In this document: positions 27,896-37,745 of the stretch, piece after piece
Numbering within the stretch: position 1 is the stretch's first letter
How the letters are laid out: every line of letters starts with the position of its first letter
Assembly: GCF_003952425.1 (NCBI RefSeq)
Contig: NZ_CP034449.1
Location: forward strand, 1,302,001-1,366,000
Origin: Mesorhizobium sp. M2A.F.Ca.ET.046.03.2.1
GTDB taxonomy: Bacteria; Pseudomonadota; Alphaproteobacteria; Rhizobiales; Rhizobiaceae
Direction of reading: 5' to 3'
Length of the DNA stretch: 64,000 bases
Notes under the pieces: model-generated
Told to the model about the DNA's origin: nothing
The model's database searches: none
Seen by the model: only the letters and a program-made list of their open reading frames with translations
Translations under genes and position numbers: made by a program

Positions 27896-28647
27896 CAGCG
27901 GCTCTCCGCTATCGGCGGCTGGCCGCGCCTCGCCCAATGCTCGACGCCTCCAATCAGAACGTTGGAGATCAAGGTGAGGAATAAGTAAAGCATGCCAGCG
28001 GCCATGAAGAACGTGAAGTAGGCTTTTGTAGCGCCCGCAGCCTGTCGTGTTTCGAGGGTCAGTTCGTTAAAGCCGACAACGGCCAGAAGAGCTGTGCTCT
28101 TGAATGCGACCACCCAGAGATTCGCAAGACCTGGGATTGCGAAGGGCAGCATCGCAGGCAGTGTGATGCGTCGCATCAGCAACGTAGGCGTCATACCAAA
28201 GGCTCGTCCCGCCTCGATTTGGCCTTGCGGTACCGCGAGGATCGCGCCGCGCAGCACCTCCGTTGCGTATGCACCTTGTACGAAGCCGAGCGCAACGATG
28301 CCTGCTACGGGCCCGCTGACATCGATCCGTCCGGAGCCGACAATGTCCAGGAGGCGATTGATCAGGTCCGGAACCGCGAAATAGATGAGCAGAATTAGCA
28401 CGAGTTCTGGCACCGCTCGGATGAGGGTGGTGTAGACTTGAAGCAAATCGCGGAGCACATGTCCACCATAGAGCTTGCCGTATGCACCGCCAGTGCCAAT
28501 AAGGAGTCCCAAGGAAAAGGCTCCGACGCCGATCTCGACTGAATTAATGAATCCGCGCAGCAGATTTCCGCCCCATCCAGGCGGCGCAGGTGCAAGCAAC
28601 TCGAAAATGCCGGTCTGAGCCAGCGGCAAAAATAGATAGTCGATCAT
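27895..28647 (-). CDS. Amino-acid ABC transporter permease (HisQ/ArtQ type)
   Basis: About 250 residues, with hydrophobic helices and the EAA motif EVLRGAILAVPQGQIEAGRA followed by FGMT. The start at MIDYLFLPLAQ (28647) is preferred; ATG 28668 is an in-frame alternative. Partner of the downstream permease. Confidence 0.9.
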   Translation of the reverse strand: MIDYLFLPLAQTGIFELLAPAPPGWGGNLLRGFINSVEIGVGAFSLGLLIGTGGAYGKLYGGHVLRDLLQVYTTLIRAVPELVLILLIYFAVPDLINRLLDIVGSGRIDVSGPVAGIVALGFVQGAYATEVLRGAILAVPQGQIEAGRAFGMTPTLLMRRITLPAMLPFAIPGLANLWVVAFKSTALLAVVGFNELTLETRQAAGATKAYFTFFMAAGMLYLFLTLISNVLIGGVEHWARRGQPPIAESR

Positions 28648-28798
28648 AAGCGCTTCCCTTAACAGCATTGAGAATTACCCTCACCAAAACCTGGCGTTCA
28701 CTGGTGTGCGAGGAAGGACGCTGTCCTCTCTCCCGTCTGGGAGGAAAGGTGACTGGGCGTGAATTTGTCAGGAAAATTTCACCAAGGAAAAAGTGTCT

Positions 28799-29581
28799 TC
28801 AGCCCCCATAGATGTCGAAATCGAAATACTTCTTCGTAATCTCGTCGTACTTACCGTTTGCACGAATTCCCTTGATCGCAGCGTTGATCTTTTCCTTGAG
28901 CGCGGTGTCTCCTTTGCGCAGACCCGCCCCGACGCCCGGCGCCATAATATCAGGATCATTCGCAACCTTGCCTTTAATCTCGCAGCAAGCCTTGCCCTGT
29001 TCAGTTTTCATGAATTGATCAATGGTAAGCGGGCTGGCGAGAATGGCGTCGATCCTGCCGGCGACTAGGTCCTGATTGATCTCATCCTGTGTCTGGTACG
29101 TTTTCATTTCGGCCAACCTGTCTTTGAAATGCTTGCTTGCGTAGACTTCGGCATTGGTAGAGACTTGAATTCCGAGAATCTTGCCCTTGAGGCCTTCAGG
29201 GGTAGGATCCATCGCAACGCCCTTTGGGGCGGCAATCGTGTATCCGCTGTCACTAAAGTACTTGTCGGAGAAGTCGATCGTCTTTTTGCGCTTCTGTGTG
29301 ATTGACATCCCGGCCATGATGACATCGATTTTCTTGGACGTCAGAGAAGGAATGATCCCGTCCCAAGCAACGGGGGTGACGGCGCAGTCGAATTTTGCCT
29401 CGGCGCAGATCGCGTTAATGATTTCAATCTCCCAGCCGACCCATTTTCCTGAGGCGTCCAGGGACGCGAACGGTGGGGAAGGCTCTGCAGCGATTCCAAC
29501 CTTCACCTGCTCCGCTTGCGCCATCAAAGTCGATGCGCAAAGGATTGCTGCTGCTGTCAAAATTTTAGAAAGTACATTCAT
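28799..29581 (-). CDS. Periplasmic amino-acid-binding protein (ArgT/HisJ type)
   Basis: 260 residues with a Sec signal peptide (MNVLSKILTAAAILCASTLMAQA). SBP_bac_3 pattern: EPSPPFASLDASGKWVGWEI, AWDGIIPSLTSKKIDVIMAG, SITQKRKKTIDFSDKY. The lysine/arginine/ornithine-binding family is closest. Located between the permease genes and the ATPase gene on the same strand. Neighbouring lysine enzymes make a basic amino acid a plausible ligand (inference). Confidence 0.92.
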   Translation of the reverse strand: MNVLSKILTAAAILCASTLMAQAEQVKVGIAAEPSPPFASLDASGKWVGWEIEIINAICAEAKFDCAVTPVAWDGIIPSLTSKKIDVIMAGMSITQKRKKTIDFSDKYFSDSGYTIAAPKGVAMDPTPEGLKGKILGIQVSTNAEVYASKHFKDRLAEMKTYQTQDEINQDLVAGRIDAILASPLTIDQFMKTEQGKACCEIKGKVANDPDIMAPGVGAGLRKGDTALKEKINAAIKGIRANGKYDEITKKYFDFDIYGG

Positions 29582-29621
29582 GATTGTTCCCCTTTACAGG
29601 TATTCGCTGGTTTTCCATTCG

Positions 29622-30440
29622 CTACCTTACTCTGCGGATGAACTGTTGAAGCCTCTCCGATTTCGGCGATCCGAATATTGCTTCCGGTGGCCCTTCTTCC
29701 TCGACGCGGCCCTCGTGGAGAAAGACCACGTGGGTAGCGACTTCCCGGGCAAATTTCATTTCGTGCGTGACCAGGATCATGGTGCGACCTTCACGAGCCA
29801 AACCGCCAATGACGCCGAGCACCTCGCCGATGAGTTCAGGATCGAGTGATGAAGTTGGTTCGTCGAAGAGCATGACACGTGGCTGGACCGCAAGCGCCCG
29901 AGCGATTGCGCCACGCTGCTGCTGGCCGCCTGATAGAAATGCTGGGTAAACAGTCCGTTTTTCCAGAAGCCCCACTCTTGCAAGCAGCTTCTCGGCATCA
30001 ACAATCGCTGCTTTCCGGCTGACGCCGAGCACATGAACCGGCACCTCGATCACGTTTTCGAGTAGGGTCATGTGACTCCAGAGATTGAAGCTCTGAAAGA
30101 CCATGCCGAGCCTGGAACGTATGCGTTCGATCTGCTTTCGGTCCGCCGGGACACTGTTCCCAGCGCCATGCCGCTTCAGGCGAATTTCCTCACCATTCAC
30201 CCTGATAACACCGCTAGTCGGGTCTTCCAGGCAGTTGATACAGCGAAGTAGCGTTGATTTGCCGGAGCCGCTGCCACCGATGACCGCGACCACATCGCCG
30301 TCGCGCGCAGATAGAGAGACCCCCTTCAATACATGGAGCGCACCAAACTTCTTGTGCAGGTTCTCGACGTGGATCGCTTCGGCGGCGTCGTTGGCCACTG
30401 TATGGCGAGGGCTAGGAACAGCCCTTATAATGGCCGTCAT
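29622..30440 (-). CDS. Amino-acid ABC transporter ATPase (HisP type)
   Basis: 272 residues. Walker A GGSGSGKST, signature LSGGQQQRGAIARALA, Walker B VMLFDEPTSSLDPE, and H-loop LVTHEMKFAREV. The insert after the P-loop (RCINCLEDPTSGVIRVNGEE) is typical of polar amino-acid importers. It energises the permeases downstream. Intact. Confidence 0.93.
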   Translation of the reverse strand: MTAIIRAVPSPRHTVANDAAEAIHVENLHKKFGALHVLKGVSLSARDGDVVAVIGGSGSGKSTLLRCINCLEDPTSGVIRVNGEEIRLKRHGAGNSVPADRKQIERIRSRLGMVFQSFNLWSHMTLLENVIEVPVHVLGVSRKAAIVDAEKLLARVGLLEKRTVYPAFLSGGQQQRGAIARALAVQPRVMLFDEPTSSLDPELIGEVLGVIGGLAREGRTMILVTHEMKFAREVATHVVFLHEGRVEEEGPPEAIFGSPKSERLQQFIRRVR

Positions 30441-30536
30441 TGCTGCCCGCTCTCCTGACCGAACATTGCTACTACTAGGAGTGACGGTGCTGTTTTGATT
30501 GCATTCATTCCGAATTCCTCTTTCTTGCCTTGGATT

Positions 30537-31700
30537 TCAGACATAGACACGGGGGATGTGATCTCGGAGTTGGGCATAGAGACCGATGAGGTCTGTCCCC
30601 CATTGAGCGGCGACCTCTTCCTGCGTGATTGTCTGGAGCCCTTGCTGCCCTAGCAGGAGCACTTGGTCGCCGAACCTCGCATCAGGGACGTCCGTAAGAT
30701 CGATGCGCAGGTGTTCGAGATGGGCGGGAGGAAGCAAGCGCGCGCGCTGCCCCCTCACCAACGCTTCCGCCTGGACTGGGACGTGACGCGGTAGGCCATC
30801 CCCCCACCCCATACCCAAGACACCGATCGTCATTCTCGGCCGAAAACCGGGTATGTCTGGTATCCGCCCGAGAGAAGCATCGATCCGCTTGACGGAGACG
30901 AGGCATGTCGAAATGGCCTTAAGAGCCGGCCGTAGGGTGACGGGCCGCATGGGTCGATCCGTCTCAGGAAGACCGAAAAACAAGGCCCCGGGATCCACCG
31001 CATCGAGATCCATCGCGGGATACCGAAGCACGGCTGCGGTGCTCGACATCATGGTGATAGCAGGACGAGTGCCGGACGCCTCGGCCTCCCGTAGAATCCG
31101 CTGCAGGCGGGAGAATTGCTCGCTTGCAGTCGATGTGGGCAACTCACTGAGATGGGCGTAGAGTCCCTGTACTTCGACGTCGTTACAGGCGTGCGCGGCC
31201 GCGAGAAGTCGACCCATCTCCTGCGGCGTGGCCCCGGCTCTGAAGAACCCGAGGTCCGCCTTAACAAAGATGCGGGTGGTGCTCATGGCCTCACGCCAGC
31301 GCTCCAGTTCATCGACGTTGGAGACGGTCACGGTGAGCCCGAGCGCTTCAATTGTTTTCGCTGATATCGGCAGAGGACCGGGATAGAGCAGAACCGGGAG
31401 ATCAATACCAATTTCGCGAATGGACATGGCATCCGGCAGCGTGGCGACAGCAAAACCGTCAGCCCCCTCTGCCGCCAGGGCGCGGGCGACGGGCCCCGCT
31501 CCACAGCCATATCCATTGCGCTTCAAGCAAGCGAAAATTTTCACCGTCCCGGGCAGATGCGCGCGCAGTTGACGATAATTGTGCCTGATCGCACCGAGAT
31601 CGATTTCATACCAGCTCTCCCGGGATGCCGCGCTTTGCCGAGCGGGAGCAAATCCTCGCCATGAAGAACAATCCGTTTGAGCTTGCTCACTAGTTTGCAT
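30537..31700 (-). CDS. Alanine-racemase-fold protein lacking the catalytic tyrosine
   Basis: 387 residues from ATG 31700. The N-terminal PLP barrel is good: WYEIDLGAIRHNYRQLRAHL, and ACLKRNGYGCG with the PLP lysine (Lys60); ADLGFFRAG keeps the arginine near the PLP phenolate. The second catalytic base of Alr (Tyr265 of B. stearothermophilus, in GYADG) is Trp here: LGMGWGDGLPR. The CMD substrate motif is also absent. True two-base racemisation is therefore doubtful; another PLP reaction or substrate is possible. It heads the amino-acid ABC transporter operon. Its leader is duplicated at 55.7-55.8 kb. A longer in-frame start is less likely. Confidence 0.8.
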   Translation of the reverse strand: MQTSEQAQTDCSSWRGFAPARQSAASRESWYEIDLGAIRHNYRQLRAHLPGTVKIFACLKRNGYGCGAGPVARALAAEGADGFAVATLPDAMSIREIGIDLPVLLYPGPLPISAKTIEALGLTVTVSNVDELERWREAMSTTRIFVKADLGFFRAGATPQEMGRLLAAAHACNDVEVQGLYAHLSELPTSTASEQFSRLQRILREAEASGTRPAITMMSSTAAVLRYPAMDLDAVDPGALFFGLPETDRPMRPVTLRPALKAISTCLVSVKRIDASLGRIPDIPGFRPRMTIGVLGMGWGDGLPRHVPVQAEALVRGQRARLLPPAHLEHLRIDLTDVPDARFGDQVLLLGQQGLQTITQEEVAAQWGTDLIGLYAQLRDHIPRVYV

Positions 31701-31777
31701 GTCAAACGATGAAAGGAATCCCAAAACCGGTCAATTTATTACGTTTTTGTGACACCCTATTAATTTTACTGATATAG
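31701..31777 (-). promoter_or_regulatory. Leader/promoter of the alr-like gene (copy A of a duplicated sequence)
   Basis: This 77-bp segment aligns without gaps to 55724-55800 with about 63 identical positions. It contains the TTTGTGAC half-site (31746-31753). Similarity ends at GATATAG (31777); beyond it is IS66 debris, so the second half-site (GTCACAAA, present in copy B) is lost here. Confidence 0.75.
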
Positions 31778-34530
31778 CCCGCACTGAATCAGGAAGCTGA
31801 AAAGCGGGAAAATTGCCCGCAAATGTGCTCTGATTTTTGTGATGTTGGCACCCGATCTTGAGCTCCCCCGACGACGTTGACTCAAGGGCGATAGTTACTG
31901 CCACAGCCGAAAAGGCCGCCCTTCTGGAGGAGCGCAACGTCCGTCTGTCGTGTTTTGTCTTCATGTAGCGCCATGATGCCGCAGCATTTCACCAACCGAC
32001 CGTGGTCGCCTGACGGTCAGCATCCGCACCACTTCCATTCCATTCCGTCGACCAGTGCCAGGAGCTGAGCACGATTGAGCTAACCGGTGGAGGCCGATCC
32101 GCGGCTAGCAGAACTTCGCCTTGTCCAGCTGTCGCACAAGCGATCTTCACCCAGTCGGCTCTTTGGTGCGCAAGACGTAAAGCGCGCCTTGAAACAGGTC
32201 CGAGCCAGCATCGCGCACCAAGGCCAGAAGGATGTGGGACCTTTTCTTAAATCAACGGATGACCTGGCGGCAAACCGGGATCATGCTTGACGCACCGCGC
32301 GAATAATCCTGGTCAAATTATCCTGGCCGACATCGGCGCCCGCTGAGCAGGTCATGCGCGGCGCGCCCTACTAGATCCGCGCCAGCGATCTCGAAGACGA
32401 AGGGACCAAGGCCGATTTGGCGCGCAATACTCCGCGTCGCATCCACGACGACAACCAGGAATCGCTGTTTTCCGCCATTTGAAAAGGAGGTGCATTTTGA
32501 ATCAGTCTTCGTCTGTGGCCGGATGGGCGCGCTCGACGGTATTGGAGTCGATTTCGATGCGTCCGTCGGTCAGGAAGCGTTCAAGCGCGGCACGCCGGCG
32601 AGTGCACAGCGGATCGCCTCGGCGGGCTTCAATTTTCCTGACGCTTCGGCAGCTCCTTTTCCCACAGCGCAGAGAAGCGGGAAGGACGGCGGTTGATTTC
32701 TCCTGACGCGCAGCTATCCGAGCTACCTGGCACGGCCTCCTCGGCGGCCCACAGGGGGGCCATCTGCGCCACCGTCTGCGAGCCTGCCGCATGCAGTTCG
32801 TAGAACGTGCGCCGCACGTGCGACAGCACACCGCCAGCATCACACCATCATTGCCCCGATTGGATCGGGCCAGCCGGTTATAGGCGGCGTATCCGTCGAC
32901 CGGCAGGATGCCGCGATAGCCGTCCAGATGGCGGGCGACACATTCGCCGGCACGACTGTCTTGGAGCGGTAGCGGCGATGGGCGGTCCGCTGTCCCCCGA
33001 ACGGCCGATCATCGCGGAAACAGGTCCAGAGGTAGGCCGTCTTGGCCTTGCCCGATCCCGGCCAGCGCTGGCAGCGTGGTCTCATCGGCGAAGACCCGCT
33101 CACTCTGCTTGATGCGGGTCAGTGCATAATCGGCGAGCGGCTCGAGCTCGAAGCCCGCGCCATCTGTGACCGATTTCGACCTGATCGCGGGCATTGATCG
33201 CTTTCTGGCGATGGAGCGGCAGGCCATCGGCGTATTTCGACACCGCGATCTGGGCCATCAGCGCTTAGATCGGGTTGGCGCTTTCGACGATGCGGGCGGG
33301 TGCGGCTGCCTCGATGATGCCGTCCAGACCTTGTAGGCATATCTGGGCGACGCGTGACGATCACCCGGAACTTCGCCGGGGTGACATCAAGCCGTTCGGT
33401 TCGTGCACGTCCTCCCCGATCAGAATCCCTTCCAATCCCGGGCAACCGGCTGGCGTTTCGGGTTCAATCACCACCTTGACCCGTTCGAGATGGGCCGCAA
33501 AGCCTTTGCGCGCGCGCGGCGCGCGCCTCACTTTCGAGCTTCCCGTAGCCTTTTCCATCTGCGCTTCCACGCTGATTTCGATTTCGTCGAAGACGAGAGC
33601 ATACTGCTCCTCGCTAAGCGCGCCGGTCCGCAGCCTTTCGGAGCGGCTGCTGAAGCGCGACCCCTCCAGCATCTTCACGGTTGCCGTCAGTCTGCGATCC
33701 GCTCCTCGGCGCTCTTGTTGACCAGCTCGAGATGGACCTTGCGCTCCTCCAGAAGGGCGGCCTTTTCGGCCATGGCAATAAACATCGCCTTGAGCGCGTC
33801 AACGTCATCCGGGAGCCCAAGATCGGTGCCGGCATGGCCAAATTCAGAGCATATTCGCGGGCAATTTTCCCGCGTTCAGCTTCCTGATTCATTCTGCCGC
33901 AGGGTTTTACCCAACCGATTGCGGCCGCCAGACCGTCACCGTCCGAATTCGCTTCCACTCCATTCCGTCGACCAGAGCCATGAGCTGGGCATGATTGAGC
34001 TGGACCCGTGGCCGATCCGGCCAGCAGAACTTCGCCTCGTCCAGCCGCTTGGCGTAACGACACACGCCGCTGCCGTCCACCACACGAATCTTGATCCTGT
34101 CTGCTCTTTCGCGCGGAAGACGTAAAGCCCGCCACTGATCCGCGCCGGCATCGCGCACCAGCGCCAACAGTCAGCCGCGGCTTCGCTTCCGCCGACCAGC
34201 GCCGGCGCGGACGCTGCGGGCTTGCCTCCAGCCGCTTCGGGGCCGCCTCAAGAACATGGAAACTTCTACTATCAGGCATAAGCGCAGACATAGGAATTGA
34301 CACCCTGCAAGCTCCTGGGCTCCTTGCTTCAGTGTCAGTATGTCTCGCTCATCGCCGCAAGCCACGCCAGATGGGGTCAGCTTGACGCTTACTTTGGGCG
34401 ACCTCGACAGCCAGGCCGAGCCGCATTCCATGCCATCGCTTCTTCCGACAGCGCCGCCGCGGGTTGCCTCCGGCCGGTTAGCAACCCCTCAAGAACATGG
34501 AGACTTCTGTCGTCAGACATAAGCCCAAAG
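31778..34530 (-). mobile_element. Nested, decayed IS66-family elements (tnpA/tnpB/tnpC pieces)
   Basis: tnpC pieces: about 33850-33360 (KAALLEERKVHLELVNKSAE, KMLEGSRFSSRSERLRTGAL) and, in several frames, on to about 32500 (TVAQMAPLWAAEEA, DSNTVERAHPATDED). tnpB: 34167-33907 (LDEAKFCWP, QLNHAQLMALVDGMEWKRIR). tnpA starts appear twice, near 34515 and 34280 (TTEVSMFLR, RRRWSAEAKPRL), as direct repeats of AAGAACATGG. A second tnpB/tnpC remnant occupies 31780-32290. All genes carry frameshifts or deletions. The debris now separates the alr-like gene from the ATP-grasp gene. Confidence 0.8.
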
Positions 34531-34757
34531 CACGACGCGAATTGCCCGCCGCGCAGAGATTCCTCGCTCCTGGCGTTTATTGAAACTCTTATCAGTTTAC
34601 TTCTGAGTTGGGTGCTATGACGAGGCTATGGAAACAAACCCTATCCCACACGCCTCAACTTTGGCATCCGGGATGAGACAATTGCACCAATGTACGGCCA
34701 CGATCAGCTCTTACCATTACGCCACCTGCGGCGGCAGGTGCCAGCAGCAGATTGTTG
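34531..34757. other. Spacer downstream of the ATP-grasp gene
   Basis: Nothing recognised. Confidence 0.35.
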
Positions 34758-35984
34758 CTATTCGGCAAGGGTCGGAAATGGTGTGATCGACCAATCGATT
34801 AAGTCGACCGCTCGCTGCAGCGTTGCCTCCGTCTGAGCATGGCTAGGTGAAGCGACGATGACATGTCCGATCGTGTCTCGGTAATCGCCTTTCCTGACGA
34901 TTGGCGTTTTGGGTTGAACATAGAACTTGACCTCGGCGACACCTGACACAGCGGCTGCTCGGCTGTCGCCGCCAATCCAAGCTAGGGTGCCGTCGCGATC
35001 AGCAACAAGGAACCGCGCGGCTGCAGTCTGCAGGTCCCCCTTGCGCAGATCCCATTCGTCGCCGATCGCTAACTTGATATGTTCGGTGATTAGATCGACA
35101 CCGTAAGCCAGCCGAACCAGTTGGGGATCGGGCGTGCCGGCCATTCGCGGGTTAACTTCGATCACTACTGGGCCACCCCTCGTCCACCGGAATTCAATGT
35201 TCGTTGGGCCCCAGCCAAGGTCGAGAGCTCGCAAACAGCTCAACGAAATATCGGCAATACGGTCATACTCCTCACCAGTTAGCATGGCCGGATAGGTGTA
35301 CTGACGATAGACAAAATGCGGCGGAGGGCCGAAGTCACCGGCGCCAATCCCAATTACCTCATTTCCCATTATGTCAGCAGCATAGTAGGGGCCTTGTGCG
35401 AATTCCTCGACCAGTATCCTCCGCGAGGATAGCCATATGTGCTTCTCGCTCAACAGATAGGCCGTATGCTCGGCCACCTCGTCGAAGTTGCGGCACAATC
35501 GGACTCCGATACTGCCGCCGTTTACAGTTGGCTTGAGAATCACCGGCAGACCGATCTCTGCGGCAGCCCTTTCAACGTCCCTAGCATTCGCTGCCACGCG
35601 AAAGGCAGGCATCGGAACGCCTGCCTTCGCAAGAAGCTGACGTTGAGTGAATTTGTCTCGGCATCTTTCAATAGATGCGGGGTTCGGTCCAAGTAGATCG
35701 AAACGCCGGCAGAGCTCACCAACCGTCGAATAGTCCATCACTCTGCCCGTAATTCCAGCAATATGATAGGTCGCAAGTATCCGGGTACATTCGCGGATTA
35801 GCGCATTGACATCGCTTGTGTCGACGCGGATTGCCTCGATCCCTTCCGCCGCAAGATAGTCGTCGCAAGTTGGACCAGCCGAAAAGATAATTGGGTGAAG
35901 ACCAAGACGCTGGGCCGCTTGGACGTATAGCAGACCACAACCCCATGGACCGCCTTCCACCAAGATGAATGCTTTCCTTCCCAT
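34758..35984 (-). CDS. ATP-grasp ligase (amino-acid/peptide ligase-like)
   Basis: 408 residues from ATG 35984 (MGRKAFILVEGGPWGCG). The N-terminal pre-ATP-grasp fold is followed by the ATP-grasp core: DKFTQRQLLAKAGVPMPAFR, LPVILKPTVNGGSIGVRLC, and the metal-binding end VVIEVNPRMAGTPDP. This architecture joins a carboxylate to an amine through an acylphosphate, as in L-amino-acid ligases and carbamoyl-phosphate-like enzymes. Substrates cannot be read from sequence. Longer upstream frame (to 36404) runs into the IS5 remnant and is not part of the gene. Nearby racemase-like enzyme, importers and peptide hydrolase suggest a dipeptide or amide product (inference). Confidence 0.85.
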   Translation of the reverse strand: MGRKAFILVEGGPWGCGLLYVQAAQRLGLHPIIFSAGPTCDDYLAAEGIEAIRVDTSDVNALIRECTRILATYHIAGITGRVMDYSTVGELCRRFDLLGPNPASIERCRDKFTQRQLLAKAGVPMPAFRVAANARDVERAAAEIGLPVILKPTVNGGSIGVRLCRNFDEVAEHTAYLLSEKHIWLSSRRILVEEFAQGPYYAADIMGNEVIGIGAGDFGPPPHFVYRQYTYPAMLTGEEYDRIADISLSCLRALDLGWGPTNIEFRWTRGGPVVIEVNPRMAGTPDPQLVRLAYGVDLITEHIKLAIGDEWDLRKGDLQTAAARFLVADRDGTLAWIGGDSRAAAVSGVAEVKFYVQPKTPIVRKGDYRDTIGHVIVASPSHAQTEATLQRAVDLIDWSITPFPTLAE

Positions 35985-36329
35985 TGCTTTTAATCCTCTG
36001 TTGCGAGCTGCGCGGCGGTCAGAGTGTAGATGGACCAGCTTTTTTGCCGTGCCTTCCCTCAGCCGTGCCATGAAGCTAGCATTCTCAGCGCTCTGCGGTT
36101 GCAAAGATTTCGTAAAAATTAGTGAAAGGATCTGTTGCAAGATTTGGTAGCCGGCTGTGTGATAGGAGCGTCTCGACGGGTTCTGGAGTTGCAAGGTCCA
36201 ATGTCGCGAGTTGGCGGGATGCCGAGTTCCGCACGAAAAGGAGCATTGCATCTGCGGTGGCGAAGACGGTGGTTCGGATGTGACGAACGCGGGGACAATT
36301 ACGATTGAGGGAACAACGAGTTCAGGAAC

Positions 36330-37305
36330 GTGTGCGGTGGGACTGCGTGTGGCCGTCATAGGGATTGCCGGGCAGTGCTTTTGCATGCAGGGCGAACTGG
36401 CCACCCTTGGAGCGCTTCAGCGTAGTGGCCACCGACACCTTCACCCCGAACTCGTAGGGCATATGCGCCTTGACCTTGCCGATGCATTCTACCGCGTGTG
36501 CGTGCAGGCTGTGGATCTTGCGGCCGCGCTGGCGCTGGCGTTGCAACGGTGGCCGCCTGGTAGCGCGGCCATTTGAAGAGCGCATCCAGCCCCGCATCGC
36601 CGGCGATCTGGCGACCGATGTCGCGAATGGTCCGGCCGAGATAGGTCTTGAGCCTGCGCAGCGCCTTGTTCGCCCGCTTGAACTGCTTGGCGTGGGCATA
36701 GCGCTGATGGCTGATCAGCGCCAGCTTGCCGACCCGCATAGCTCTGGCGCAAATGGAGCCCCTTCCTCTTGGCCAGCCGCACCGGCCGTTCGCGCGCCCG
36801 GTGGATGAGCTTGGCGTTGGTCGGGAACATGACTTTCTTCGGCTGCACGGTCGTGTCGACGATGACCTCGCGCGTATCGGCCGGCTTCATCGCCCCGGTC
36901 TTGACCGCAAGGCTGAGGCTCTCCTGCAACCGCGCCACGATCCGCTCCTCGCCCATACGGCTGCGCCAACGCGTCATCGAGGAGCGGTCAAACGGCAGCG
37001 TATGGCAAAAGAACGTCTCGCCGGTGAGATACTGGAAGTAAGGGTTCTCCACCCAGCGCTCGCACAGCAACCTCATCCGACAGGTGGAAGGTGTGCTTGA
37101 GGATCGCCAGCCCCATCAGCCGGGTCGGCAGCGGCGGCATGCCGGGGCCGTCCGAATAGACGGCGCCGAAACGCTCCTCCAGCACCGGTGAGTCGATCGC
37201 CTGCGCCAGCCGCACCAGCTCGTGCTTCATGTTGATGATCTGATCGAGCCTGGAGCGGAACAGATCCTGCTCTCCCGTCTCGCGCTTATCGCGTGGCTTG
37301 GACAT
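36330..37305 (-). pseudogene. IS5-family transposase, frameshifted and 3' truncated
   Basis: Pieces: QDLFRSRLDQIINMKHELVR, FGAVYSDGPGMPPLPTRLMG, RWVENPYFQYLTGETFFCHT, FDRSSMTRWRSRMGEERI, REVIVDTTVQPKKVMFPTNA, then KPYEFGVKVSV-like sequence and KALPGNPYDGH. At least three frameshifts; the C-terminal catalytic Glu region is missing. It ends about 350 bp upstream of the ATP-grasp start and probably displaced that gene's promoter. Confidence 0.85.
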
Positions 37306-37745
37306 TCGCCGTCCCCTCGATTCGCCGCCGCCGAACCGAGTGAATCACGCTCCGCAGCACAAGGGAATCGCAAACCGAATTGCAGGAAACAGAGCTCATA
37401 AATCGCGAATCCCTGCAATTCCAAAGCCGCCATCCGCCTCAATCAACATGCCAGATCAATGGCTTGCGGATAGTTCACGGTCGACTTACCATGCATGCTT
37501 CAGGCGCGCCTGAAGCCCTGACAACCATTGGCAATGGCCAAACCGCCGCTGTGCACAATCCCAAATACTACTTCGCAGCGCCATTCCTTACGACGTCGGC
37601 TACTGAGTCAATATCGTGAGGCAGCGCTGGCGGGCCGCCGTGAACTTGCAAGCCTTGGATAAGCTCGATGAACCTCCCGCTCATTAGCCGATGTTGAAAG
37701 CCCGAAGGACGCGGATCCTATAGCCAATGCAGCACAAGACGGGTT
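37306..37745. other. Noncoding region with a 20-bp perfect palindrome
   Basis: No gene recognised. GCTTCAGGCGCGCCTGAAGC (37497-37516) is perfectly self-complementary and lies about 230 bp beyond the dppF stop. It has no T-tract, so it could be a protein-binding site or a transcript-stabilising hairpin. Confidence 0.5.

Noticed and set aside
33500..33530. GC-rich palindromic run
   Set aside because: Explained by arginine/alanine codons in the IS66 tnpC gene.
35985..36404. N-terminal extension of the ATP-grasp protein
   Set aside because: The extra residues come from spacer and the tail of the IS5 remnant; the family N-terminus starts at 35984.
36541..36557. A TGGCGC-N5-TTGCA match to the sigma-54 consensus
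   Set aside because: It lies inside the decayed IS5 transposase, has no NifA site upstream and no gene downstream in that orientation.
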